From the NCBI RefSeq assembly GCF_014196745.1, contig NZ_JACIEH010000003.1, forward strand, positions 868,001 through 932,000: a stretch of 64,000 nucleotides of DNA, written 5' to 3'. The notes below the pieces were generated by a model. That model was given only the letters and a program-made list of their open reading frames with translations, made no database searches and was not told the origin of the DNA. Positions within the stretch are counted from its first letter, which is position 1. Each line of letters starts with the position of its first letter. Position numbers and translations under genes: made by a program. The DNA comes from Sphingomonas kyeonggiensis (GTDB taxonomy: Bacteria > Pseudomonadota > Alphaproteobacteria > Sphingomonadales > Sphingomonadaceae). Positions 8,045 to 18,296 of the stretch are shown here, in pieces.

Positions 8045-8593
8045 TTACAGTTCGTGTCTGTAGGCGGCGGTGATCTCGGCGCCGAAGGTGGCGAAGACGA
8101 TCTGGAGATTGGGGTCGTCCGCCACCGCCTTGCGGGCTTCGGCGACGGCGATCTTCGTCGCGGCCTCGATGGGATAGCGATAGACGCCGCAGCTGATCGC
8201 CGGGAAGGCGAGGGTACCGAAACCATGGGCCCGGGCGATCTCGAAGCAGCGGCGATAGCAGCTGGCGAGCAGCTCGGGTTCGCCCTTGCCGCCGCCCTGC
8301 CAGACCGGGCCGACGGTGTGGATGATGTACGCGGCGGGCAGGCGATAGCCGCGCGTGAGCTTGGCATCGCCGGTCGCGCAGCCGCCCAGCTTGCGGCATT
8401 CGTCGAGCAGCTCGGGCCCGGCGGCGCGGTGGATCGCACCGTCCACCCCGCCACCGCCGAGCAGCGAGCTGTTCGCGGCGTTGACGATCGCATCCACGTG
8501 CAGCCGGGTGATGTCACCCTCGACGACCTGGATGCGATCGGAGCCGGGAGCGGTCGGTCCTGACATGGCCTTGGCATCGCCCCCTCCCGGCAT
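8045..8593 (-). CDS. ymdB: Macro-domain O-acetyl-ADP-ribose deacetylase
   Basis: A 182-residue single macro domain that binds ADP-ribose and hydrolyses O-acetyl-ADP-ribose. The diagnostic residues are GDITRLHVDAIVNAANSS, the glycine loop LGGGGVDGAIH, and FPAISCGVYRYP. The first and second loops contact the diphosphate and distal ribose. An internal ATG (8566, MSGPTAP) is an equally good start because the first nine residues precede the conserved strand. It follows the broken endonuclease/phosphatase gene by four bases and was probably co-transcribed with it. Confidence 0.92.
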   Translation of the reverse strand: MPGGGDAKAMSGPTAPGSDRIQVVEGDITRLHVDAIVNAANSSLLGGGGVDGAIHRAAGPELLDECRKLGGCATGDAKLTRGYRLPAAYIIHTVGPVWQGGGKGEPELLASCYRRCFEIARAHGFGTLAFPAISCGVYRYPIEAATKIAVAEARKAVADDPNLQIVFATFGAEITAAYRHEL

Positions 8594-8597
8594 CGGC

Positions 8598-9743
8598 TCA
8601 AGCCGGCTTCGGGTCCGATTTGCCGGTGACGATGTCGCCCAGATAGGATTCGGTGAAGTCCGTCTGGATCTCGATCCACAGCGGATGGTGGTCGGACATC
8701 TGCCAGGTGCGCCATTTGCGATAGATCGCCTCGGGTGTCTTCGCTGCCGCCGCGCCGCCTTCCGGGTCGGTGCCGGGCAGGGAAGCCTTGTAGTAATCGA
8801 GGTCCTCGTCGCGGAACACGTCCTCGTACATGTGCAGGATGCCGCCGCCGAGCACCTTGAAGCGCGGGTCCTTCACCCGCACGGCGATCTGGTCGTAGAA
8901 GTGATCGCCTTCCTTGCGGACCTTGTCGCCGTCGATCTGCTCCGGGACGACGAAGCCGCTCGATTTCAGGGCCTCCATCGTCTTGTGCTCAGGGCTCACC
9001 ACGTTGAAGTCGCCGAGCACGATATAGTTCTCGACCGCGCCGTGCCGGTCCTTCTCCTGCTTGCTCGCGGTATCCTGTCGTTCGGCGAAGAACGCGACCA
9101 TCTTGCGGATCTCGTCGATCCGCTGCTCGAGCGCGGGGCCGGAGGCGGCGCCGTAATAGAGGTGCGCGGTGCACAGGCTGAAGCGGAACCAGCCGGCCTG
9201 GAACGCGACCAGGAAGGGGCTGCGGGCGAACTGCAGGTTCTTCTCGACCAGTTCGGACGTGCCGCTCTCGCCCTTCACCTTCTTGCGGGCGACGACCTGC
9301 TGGCCCTCGGGCAGCACGATCTCGCCGGCGATCTTGCGGAACCAGACCTTCTCCGTGTTGTAGACGAACACCATCCGCTCGCCATTGCCGCCCGGGCCCT
9401 CGGTGGTGTCGGTCGCGATATAGTCCCATTCGCGGCCGAGGATCGCCATCACCTTCTCCCAGGCGGAGAGGTCGCGATTGACCTCCTACACGGCGACCAG
9501 GTCGAAGCAGGAGATCATCTCGGCGATGTAGTAGAAGCTCTCGGTACGGCGCGGGCCGAAGCCGAACTTGTTCGAATCGAAGTCGCGGATGTTCCAGGTC
9601 GCGAGCAGCAGCGACGAGTCGCACTTGCGCTCGCGCAGCTCGGCCTGCCGCGCGCGGATCTTCAACAGCCGGTCCGCGCAGTGGCGTGCGCCCTCTACAT
9701 CCTTGCCGAACGCGCGCCGGATACCTGCATAGATGTTGCTCAT
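8598..9743 (-). pseudogene. Endonuclease/exonuclease/phosphatase family gene interrupted by an amber codon
   Basis: Two ORFs (9486-9743 and 8598-9452) lie in the same frame, separated only by TAG 9486-9488 and 10 sense codons. Read through, they form a protein of about 380 residues. The 5' half ends LLLATWNIRDFDSN...DLVAV, and the sequence resumes EVNRDLSAWEKVM. In this family that segment is normally VQEV, where the Glu is a metal ligand, so the amber replaces a Gln codon by one C-to-T change. The 3' half keeps YIVLGDFNV and the terminal SDHHPLWIEI. Everything else looks intact. It may be a recent pseudogene, a sequencing error, or (less likely) a read-through gene. Confidence 0.85.
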
Positions 9744-9785
9744 GATGCCTCCCCCAAGCTGGCGGAGGCATCATGCCTGAAATCG

Positions 9786-11744
<1,959 letters not shown>

Positions 11745-11841
11745 CACGGGCTCCTCTTGATTTGGCGCCTCTCTGCCCAAGCGCGCGTCTCGCGCCAAGC
11801 GCAGAATATCTTTCCGCGCACGATCCGACATGGTCGGAGAC

Positions 11842-11856
11842 ATATTGCGACAATAT
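11842..11856. promoter_or_regulatory. Palindromic operator candidate between acs and the efflux operon
   Basis: ATATTG-CGA-CAATAT is a perfect 6+6 inverted repeat with a three-base centre. It stands 41 bases before the ATG of the outer-membrane efflux gene and about 98 bases before the acs ATG. An AT-rich palindrome in this GC-rich setting suggests a repressor site, but no regulator gene adjoins it. Confidence 0.45.
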
Positions 11857-11896
11857 TCTTCTGGAACCGAAACGGCTTCGGAAACATGTAGAGGCC

Positions 11897-13372
11897 ATGG
11901 CCAATCGTCCGCTGACCCTGAGCATGCTGCTCGCCCTGTCGCTTTCCGCCTGCGCGGTGGGGCCGGACTATCATCCGCGCGCCGCCGCCGAGCTTGGCGT
12001 GCCCGATGCCTGGTCGGTTCCCGCCGAGCAGAAGGCGCGCGAGGATCTGAGCCAGTGGTGGACCCGGTTCGACGATCCGATGCTCGCCAGCCTGGTCCAG
12101 CGCGCCCAGGCCGCCAACCTCGACGTCGCCCAGGCGGTGACGCGCCTGCGCCAGGCGCGGGAGTCGCTCGTCCAGCAGCGCGCGAGCCTCTATCCGAGCC
12201 TCAGCGCGTCGGGCGGCGTCTCGCACAGTGAATCACTGCGTGGCGGCACTCGCACCACGACGCTGCCCGACGGCACCGTCACCAGCTTCTCGCAGGGCGG
12301 CAGCACCAGCTTCACGGTCGGCGCCGATGCCAGCTACCAGGTCGACCTGTTCGGCGGGGTGCGCCGCGGGGTCGAGGGTGCCCGCGCCTCCTATGAAGCG
12401 AGCGGGTTCGACTATGCGACGGTGCTGATCTCGGCCGAGGCGGAGACGGCGCGCAACTATGTGCTCGCCCGCGTCGCCCAGGCCCAGATCGCCAATGCGC
12501 GCGACAGCCTCGCCATCGCCGACGACAATCTCCAGATCGCCGGCTGGCGCCTCCAGGCCGGGCTGGTCTCCTCGCTCGACCAGGAGCAGGCCCGGGCCAG
12601 TCGCGCCCAGCTTGCTGCCACGATCCCCACGCTTGAGGCCAATTATAACGGTTTCGTCTCGCGCCTCGGCGTGCTGACCGGCCAGACGCCGGGTGCGCTC
12701 AAGGCGGAGATGGAAGCGGTCAAGCCGATCCCCAAGGGGCCGGGGAGCGTTGCCGCGGGCATTCCGGCCGATGCGCTGCGCCAGCGGCCCGATGTCCGCT
12801 CGGCCGAGCGCAACCTCGCCGCTGCCACGGCCAATATCGGTGTCGCCCAGGCCCAGCTCTATCCGGCGCTGTCGATCGGCGGCAGCATCGATTCGGGCAG
12901 CTCGGCGCTGTCCTCGCTGTTCGACGTGATCACCGGGCGGCTGTTCTCCAACATCGCCCAGACGATCTTCGACGGCGGCCGCCGCGCCAGCCAGGTCCGT
13001 TCGTCCCAGGCCGCGGCCGAGGGCGCCTTCCTCGCCTACAAGTCAACCGTGCTGACCAGCCTCGAGGACATCGAGAACGCGATCGTCGCGCTGCAGACCG
13101 CGCAGCGCCGCGAGACCGAGTTCACCAACGCCTTCGATGCGGCGAACAACCAGACGCTGCTCGCCCGCATGCAATATCGCTCGGGCCTCACCGATTTCAC
13201 CACGCTCAACCAGGCCGAGTCCTCCCTCATCTCCGCGCGCAACGGGCTCGTCTCCGCTCGCTCGGACGAGGCGACCGCGCTGATCCAGCTCTTCCAGGCG
13301 CTGGGCGGCGGCTGGGACGCGAGCGTCACTCCCACCGCTCCGACGACAGGCAGCACCGCCAATGGCAACTGA
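11897..13372 (+). CDS. Outer-membrane efflux lipoprotein, NodT/OprM family
   Basis: A 491-residue TolC-like channel component. The N-terminal lipobox LSLSACAVGPDY puts the acylated Cys near residue 20, and the GPDYHPR run is typical of NodT lipoproteins. The body has the two repeated coiled-coil halves of the OEP family (NLDVAQAVTRLRQARESL and ERNLAAATANIGVAQAQL). ATG 11897 is preferred to an in-frame start 45 codons earlier because it produces the signal peptide. Its 3' end overlaps the membrane-fusion gene by 11 bases, making it the first gene of a tripartite efflux operon. Confidence 0.93.
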   Translation: MANRPLTLSMLLALSLSACAVGPDYHPRAAAELGVPDAWSVPAEQKAREDLSQWWTRFDDPMLASLVQRAQAANLDVAQAVTRLRQARESLVQQRASLYPSLSASGGVSHSESLRGGTRTTTLPDGTVTSFSQGGSTSFTVGADASYQVDLFGGVRRGVEGARASYEASGFDYATVLISAEAETARNYVLARVAQAQIANARDSLAIADDNLQIAGWRLQAGLVSSLDQEQARASRAQLAATIPTLEANYNGFVSRLGVLTGQTPGALKAEMEAVKPIPKGPGSVAAGIPADALRQRPDVRSAERNLAAATANIGVAQAQLYPALSIGGSIDSGSSALSSLFDVITGRLFSNIAQTIFDGGRRASQVRSSQAAAEGAFLAYKSTVLTSLEDIENAIVALQTAQRRETEFTNAFDAANNQTLLARMQYRSGLTDFTTLNQAESSLISARNGLVSARSDEATALIQLFQALGGGWDASVTPTAPTTGSTANGN

Positions 13373-14798
13373 TCCCAACCAGAATCTCGACGCCTTTCTC
13401 GGCACGCCGCCGCGTCCCTGGTGGCGGCGCTGGCTGAAATGGGGTCTGATCGCGCTCGGCGCGCTGCTGGTGATCCTGCTCGGCTGGCGCTTCTTCGGCA
13501 CCAGCACCGAGACGCGCTATGCGACCGAGGAGGCGCAGCGCGGCAACCTGACCGTCACCGTCTCCGCCACCGGCAAGCTCGCTCCGACCAACCAGGTGCA
13601 AGTCGGCTCGGAGCTTTCGGGCCTGGTCGAGAAGGTGCTGGTCGACGTCAACGACCGGGTGACCAAGGGCCAGCCGCTCGCGGTGCTCGACACTTCGCGC
13701 CTCGACGATGCGATCACCCAGAGCAAGGCCACGCTCAACGCCGCGATCGCCACGGTCGCGCAGAACCAGGCGACGCTCGCCCAGGCCCAGGCGAACCTCG
13801 CCCGCATGGAAGAGGTCAGCCGCCTGTCGGGCGGCAAGGTGCCGGCCAAGGTGGAGATGGAAACTGCGCGGGCCGATGTGCAGCGCGCGGTCGCCGGTGT
13901 GCGCTCGGCGCAGGCGAACGTCGTGTCGCAGCGTGCCGCGTTGTCCTCGAACGAGACGCAGCGCTACAAGGCCGTCATCCGCGCGCCGGTGAACGGCGTG
14001 GTGCTCGTCCGCCAGATCGACGAGGGCCAGACGGTCGCCGCCTCGTTCAACACGCCGACTCTGTTCGTGATCGCCGAGGACCTGAGCGCGATGGAGCTGC
14101 AGGTCGCGATCGACGAGGCGGATGTCGGCTCGGTCAAGCAGGGCCAGCTCGCCAGCTTCACCGTCGATGCCTTCCCGGGCAAGACCTTCCCGGCGACGAT
14201 CACCCGCGTCGACCTGGGCTCGAACCTGACCGCCTCGACCTCGTCGAGCAGCAGCACGACGACCAGCACGACGCAGAGCCAGGTCGTCTCCTATGCCGCG
14301 ACGCTCAGCGTCGCCAACCCCGATCTCCAGCTCCGCCCGGGCATGACCGCGACGGCCGAGATCATCACCAAGTCCAAGCCCAATGTCCTGCTGGTGCCCA
14401 ATGCAGCGCTGCGCTTCACGCCGGCGACCCCCGCCAGCCCCAGCGCGAGCAGCACGGGAAGCGGTATTGCCGGTGCCCTCGTGCCGCGCGGGCCGCGTCG
14501 GCGCGGGAACACGCAAGGCGGCGCGGACAAGCAGGCGGGGGGTGCGACGATGTCGGGACAGCAGACCGTCTATGTCCAGGATGCCGAAGGCAAGCCGCAG
14601 CCGGTGCAGGTCACCACGGGCGATACCGACGGTACCGTCACCGAAGTCACCGGCGGCAATCTCAAGCCGGGCGACAAGGTGATCACCGGCCAGCTCGCCG
14701 GCAACAGCTCGGGCCAGCGCCGCAGCGGCGGCCAGCGCCGCTCGGGCGGGCAGGGTGGCCAGGGCGGCGGCGCGGGAGGTCAGCGTGGCGGCCAGTGA
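13362..14798 (+). CDS. macA: MacA-like periplasmic adaptor (membrane fusion protein)
   Basis: A 478-residue HlyD/MacA-type adaptor that bridges an ABC transporter and the outer-membrane channel. One N-terminal membrane segment is followed by a lipoyl half (NQVQVGSELSGLVEKVLV), a helical hairpin rich in Ala/Gln, the second lipoyl half (VIRAPVNGVVLVRQIDEGQTV) and a beta-barrel domain. Two features are unusual. One is a Ser/Thr-only run at about residues 288-306. The other is a long low-complexity C-terminus made of RRSGGQ and GGQ repeats (about 447-478). The symbol is given by family resemblance only. Confidence 0.88.
   Translation: MATDPNQNLDAFLGTPPRPWWRRWLKWGLIALGALLVILLGWRFFGTSTETRYATEEAQRGNLTVTVSATGKLAPTNQVQVGSELSGLVEKVLVDVNDRVTKGQPLAVLDTSRLDDAITQSKATLNAAIATVAQNQATLAQAQANLARMEEVSRLSGGKVPAKVEMETARADVQRAVAGVRSAQANVVSQRAALSSNETQRYKAVIRAPVNGVVLVRQIDEGQTVAASFNTPTLFVIAEDLSAMELQVAIDEADVGSVKQGQLASFTVDAFPGKTFPATITRVDLGSNLTASTSSSSSTTTSTTQSQVVSYAATLSVANPDLQLRPGMTATAEIITKSKPNVLLVPNAALRFTPATPASPSASSTGSGIAGALVPRGPRRRGNTQGGADKQAGGATMSGQQTVYVQDAEGKPQPVQVTTGDTDGTVTEVTGGNLKPGDKVITGQLAGNSSGQRRSGGQRRSGGQGGQGGGAGGQRGGQ
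14774..14780 (+). promoter_or_regulatory. Ribosome-binding site that fixes a GTG start
   Basis: GGGAGGT ends five bases before GTG 14785. The frame is open from 14755, but the repeated Arg/Gly codons of macA occupy that stretch. The strong Shine-Dalgarno sequence therefore favours the GTG as the start of the ABC ATPase, inside the last 14 bases of macA. Confidence 0.7.
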
Positions 14799-15516
14799 CG
14801 CGGGCGCGCCGCTGATCCAGCTCCGGCGGATCATCAAGACCTTCGGCGAAGGCCCCACTGCCTTCCAGGCGCTGAAGGGTGTCGACCTGGACATCGACGC
14901 AGGCGACTTCATCGCGGTGATGGGCCCGTCGGGTTCCGGCAAGTCGACGACGATGAACATCCTGGGCTGCCTCGACGTGCCGACCTCGGGCGAGTTCCTG
15001 TTCAAGGGCGTGCATGTCGAGAAGCTCGAACGGGACCAGCGGGCGCTGCTCCGGCGCAAATATCTCGGCTTCGTCTTCCAGGGCTTCAACCTGCTCGCGC
15101 GCACTTCGGCACTCGAGAATGTCGAGCTGCCGCTGCTCTATCGCGGCGACCCCAAGGCGCAGCGCCGCGAAGCCGCGATGGCGGCGCTCGACAAGGTCGG
15201 GCTGAAGAACTGGTGGGACCATACGCCGGCCGAGCTTTCGGGCGGCCAGCAGCAGCGCGTCGCGATCGCCCGGGCGATCGTCACCAACCCCGATGTGCTG
15301 CTCGCCGACGAGCCTACCGGCAACCTCGATTCCGAACGCTCGGTGGAGATCATGCAGCTGCTCACCGATCTGAACCAGAACAGCGGCATCACCGTGCTGA
15401 TGGTCACCCACGAACCCGACATGGCCGCCTTCGCGCGCACGATCATCCACTTCAAGGACGGGCTGGTCGAGCGGATCGAGACCGGGCACCACCAGGGCGA
15501 GGCGGTGACGCAATAA
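14785..15516 (+). CDS. MacB-type ABC transporter ATP-binding protein
   Basis: A 243-residue ATPase of the MacB/LolD group. Walker A is GPSGSGKST, the Q-loop lies in FVFQGFNLLARTSALENV, the signature is LSGGQQQRVAIARA, and Walker B is VLLADEPTGNLD followed by the switch His in VTHEPDM. In classical MacB the ATPase and permease are fused; here they are separate genes. The stop overlaps the permease ATG by one base (TAATG). It energises the tripartite pump from the cytoplasmic side. Confidence 0.94.
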   Translation: MAASDAGAPLIQLRRIIKTFGEGPTAFQALKGVDLDIDAGDFIAVMGPSGSGKSTTMNILGCLDVPTSGEFLFKGVHVEKLERDQRALLRRKYLGFVFQGFNLLARTSALENVELPLLYRGDPKAQRREAAMAALDKVGLKNWWDHTPAELSGGQQQRVAIARAIVTNPDVLLADEPTGNLDSERSVEIMQLLTDLNQNSGITVLMVTHEPDMAAFARTIIHFKDGLVERIETGHHQGEAVTQ

Positions 15517-16724
15517 TGTTCGGCACCACCTTCATCCTCGCGATCCGCTCGATCCTGCGCCACAAGCTGCGCTCGATCCTCACCGCGCTCGGCATCATCA
15601 TCGGCGTCGCTGCGGTGGTGACCATGGTGACGCTCGGCAAGGCGACCACGGCGGCGGTGCAGCAGCAGATCTCGGCGCTCGGCACCAACATCCTCCAGAT
15701 CCGTCCCGGCCAGGGCTTCGGCCGCGGCGGCGGTGGACCGCGCCCGCCCGATTTCAAGGAAGAGGACGTCCAGGCGATCCGCCAGCAGATCACCGGCGTC
15801 GCCGCGGTCGCGCCCCAGGCGCAGTCGACCGCGACGGTGATCTACAATGGCGCCAACTGGTCGACGACGATCAACGGCACCACCAACGACTATTTCAAGG
15901 TCCAGCCCTGGCCGCTGGTCGACGGGCGCTACTGGAACCGCGCCGAGGAGCAGGCGGGCAAGGCCGTGTGTGTCATCGGCTCGACGATCCGCACCAACCT
16001 GTTCCGCGGCGGTGCCGCCGTGGGCGACCGGATCCGCGTCAACGGCATTTCCTGCGACGTGATCGGCGTGCTCTCGACGCGCGGCCAGGCCGGCTTCGGC
16101 GGTGATCAGGACGACGTGATCATCATGCCGATCAAGCAGGTGCAGCGCCGCTTCACCGGCAATCGCGACATCCGGCTGATGCTGGTCGGCGTCGATCCGG
16201 ACTATGACAGCGCCCAGATCCAGGCTTCGATCACCGACCTGTTGCGCCAGCGTCGCCAGATCACCGGCGGCAAGGACGACGATTTCAACATCTTCGACAC
16301 TGCCCAGATCAGCGCGACGCTGACCGGCACCACGACCCTGCTCACCCAGATTGTTGCGGCGGTGGCCGGGATCAGCCTGGTCGTCGGCGGCATCGGCATC
16401 ATGAACATCATGCTCGTGTCGGTGACCGAGCGGACGCGCGAGATCGGCATCCGTCTCGCCATCGGCGCGGTGGCGAGCGAAGTGCTGATGCAGTTCCTGG
16501 TCGAGGCTGTGGTGCTGTCGATGCTGGGCGGTCTGATCGGGCTGCTGCTGGCGCAAATCGCCGTGGCGCTGATGTCGTGGCTGGGCTCGCTGCCCTTCCT
16601 GTTCGACGTGCAGATCAACGTCATCGCCTTCGCCATCTCGGCGATCATCGGTGTGGTGTTCGGCTATTTCCCGGCGCGGCGCGCGGCGAGCCTCAATCCG
16701 ATCGACGCGCTTCGTCACGAATGA
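15516..16724 (+). CDS. MacB-type ABC transporter permease
   Basis: A 402-residue permease with the MacB layout. There is one N-terminal membrane helix (LRSILTALGIIIGVAAVVTMV), a large periplasmic domain of about 230 residues, then three C-terminal helices of the FtsX domain (GGIGIMNIMLVSVTERTREI is the hallmark). The protein ends ARRAASLNPIDALRHE, the usual MacB/FtsX tail. A short Gly-rich loop (GFGRGGGGPRPP) follows the first helix. Such pumps export macrolides, peptides or siderophores by mechanotransmission; the cargo here is unknown. It is the last gene of the operon and overlaps the convergent mocA by 32 bases. Confidence 0.94.
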   Translation: MFGTTFILAIRSILRHKLRSILTALGIIIGVAAVVTMVTLGKATTAAVQQQISALGTNILQIRPGQGFGRGGGGPRPPDFKEEDVQAIRQQITGVAAVAPQAQSTATVIYNGANWSTTINGTTNDYFKVQPWPLVDGRYWNRAEEQAGKAVCVIGSTIRTNLFRGGAAVGDRIRVNGISCDVIGVLSTRGQAGFGGDQDDVIIMPIKQVQRRFTGNRDIRLMLVGVDPDYDSAQIQASITDLLRQRRQITGGKDDDFNIFDTAQISATLTGTTTLLTQIVAAVAGISLVVGGIGIMNIMLVSVTERTREIGIRLAIGAVASEVLMQFLVEAVVLSMLGGLIGLLLAQIAVALMSWLGSLPFLFDVQINVIAFAISAIIGVVFGYFPARRAASLNPIDALRHE

Positions 16725-17337
16725 GCGCGGGCGGCTGTTCGGGCCGCCCGTCGGTGCGCAGGCCATAGAGCTCGCGCAACTGGCGAAGATCCTGCTGCGT
16801 GTCGATGTCGACCAGCTCGGCGGGCGGGGCGATGACATGGCGGCCGCGCCGGATCAGCTCGCGCGCGCCCTGGTCGCCCTCGAGCTTGAGCAGGGTGGGG
16901 AACATGTCCTCGCCGAACAGCGCCGGGGGCATCGGGTCCACCCCGTCGGACGAGGCGACGATCGTCGCCGGACCATCAGCCGCGTCGAACATGCGGTAGA
17001 TATGGGCGGCGGTGACGCGTGGCATGTCGGCCAGCGCGACCAGCACCGCCTCCGCGCCCAGCTGCCTTGCCCGCTCCACGCCGTAGCAGAGCGAGCGCGC
17101 CTGGCCGAGCGAGGGGTCGGGATTCTCGACCACGTCATAGCCAAGCGCTGCGAAGTCGAGCGTGGTGCCCGAGACGATCGCGATCCGCGCGGCGAAGGGG
17201 ATGCGCTCCAGCGCCGTGACGACATGATAGGCGAGCGGCTTGTCGAGGAACGGCTGGGCGAGCTTGTCGCCATCGTTGAAGCGGCGCGAATGACCTGCGG
17301 CGAGCAGGATCAGGGCGGTCTGGTCAGGCTTGAGCAT
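16693..17337 (-). CDS. mocA: Molybdenum cofactor nucleotidyltransferase (MocA/MobA-like)
   Basis: A 214-residue NTP transferase of the MobA-like fold. The N-terminal LILLAAGHSRRF with a following Lys is the nucleotide-binding loop, and VALADMPRVTAAH carries the metal-binding Asp. It probably cytidylates molybdopterin for xanthine-dehydrogenase-type enzymes. The support for this is the partner gene: it overlaps xdhC by 14 bases on the same strand, an arrangement common for MCD-cofactor maturation. No molybdoenzyme gene is in the window. Confidence 0.85.
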   Translation of the reverse strand: MLKPDQTALILLAAGHSRRFNDGDKLAQPFLDKPLAYHVVTALERIPFAARIAIVSGTTLDFAALGYDVVENPDPSLGQARSLCYGVERARQLGAEAVLVALADMPRVTAAHIYRMFDAADGPATIVASSDGVDPMPPALFGEDMFPTLLKLEGDQGARELIRRGRHVIAPPAELVDIDTQQDLRQLRELYGLRTDGRPEQPPALIRDEARRSD

Positions 17338-18235
17338 GGAATTTCCTCACCATGGCTGCGGCAATGGACAGGGCGATCTCGGCGGGGCCGATCGCCCCGA
17401 TGGCGAGCCCGGCAGGGCCTTCGATGCGGGTCAGGTCGGCGGGCGCGACACCGGCGGCCGCGAGCCGCTCCAGCCGTGCGGCATGGCTGCGGCGCGATCC
17501 CAGGGCCGCGACATAGCCCGTCGGGAAGCGCAGCGCGGCGAGCAGGGCGGCATCGTCGATCTTGGGGTCGTGGCTGAGCGTCACCACGGCGGTGGCGGGA
17601 TCGGGCTGCAGGGCGGTCACGGCTTCGTCGGGCCATCGGTCGTCTAGCATCACCCCGGGGAAACGCTCGGCGGTCAAGAATCTCCCGCGCGGGTCGATGA
17701 CATGGATCAGGATGCCCAGCTCCCGCGCCAGGCCGGCGAGCGTCTGGGCGATCTGCACCGCGCCGATGATCAGCAGCCGGCGCGGCGGATCATAGCGGTT
17801 GAGGAACGCGCCCGGCCCTTGCGCGGAGTGGCCGGTGGCAAGATCGGTCCCGACGTCGAAGGACTCGCCTTTCGCCCGGGCCGCATCGATCGCCCCGAAC
17901 AGTTCGGGTGGAAAGCCCTTGGCCGAGACCGGCTGGACCAGCACCGAAATCTCGCCGCCGCAGGGCAGGCCGACTTCCCATGCCGCCGGATCCGCGACGC
18001 CGTAGGTCTTCACCACCGCCGGCGCCCCGGCGATCACTTCGGCGGCGGTCTGCAGGATGTCGGTCTCGACGCAGCCACCGGAGACCGATCCCTCGAATCG
18101 CCCGTCTTCATGGACGAGCATATGGCTGCCCCGCGGCCGCGGCGCCGATCCCCAGGTCGAGACGACGGTGGCCAGCGCCAGCCGCTCGCCCCGCCAGGCG
18201 CGGGCCGCCGCGAGCACGCTGTCATTATCCGCCAT
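17324..18235 (-). CDS. xdhC: XdhC/CoxI family molybdoenzyme maturation protein
   Basis: A 303-residue protein that binds sulfurated Mo cofactor and helps insert it into xanthine dehydrogenase-type enzymes. The N-terminal XdhC domain has VVSTWGSAPRPRGSHM and GSVSGGCVETDI, and the C-terminal Rossmann domain starts LLIIGAVQIAQTLAGLA. ATG 18235 is chosen because GAGG precedes it, while the longer frame would need a TTG. It is divergent from the glycerophosphodiesterase gene. Confidence 0.9.
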   Translation of the reverse strand: MADNDSVLAAARAWRGERLALATVVSTWGSAPRPRGSHMLVHEDGRFEGSVSGGCVETDILQTAAEVIAGAPAVVKTYGVADPAAWEVGLPCGGEISVLVQPVSAKGFPPELFGAIDAARAKGESFDVGTDLATGHSAQGPGAFLNRYDPPRRLLIIGAVQIAQTLAGLARELGILIHVIDPRGRFLTAERFPGVMLDDRWPDEAVTALQPDPATAVVTLSHDPKIDDAALLAALRFPTGYVAALGSRRSHAARLERLAAAGVAPADLTRIEGPAGLAIGAIGPAEIALSIAAAMVRKFHAQA

Positions 18236-18296
18236 ATCGCCTCGCAACCGTCATATCCGCAGCCTAGGCCCAACCCCGTAACGAGTGGAGAGTTTC

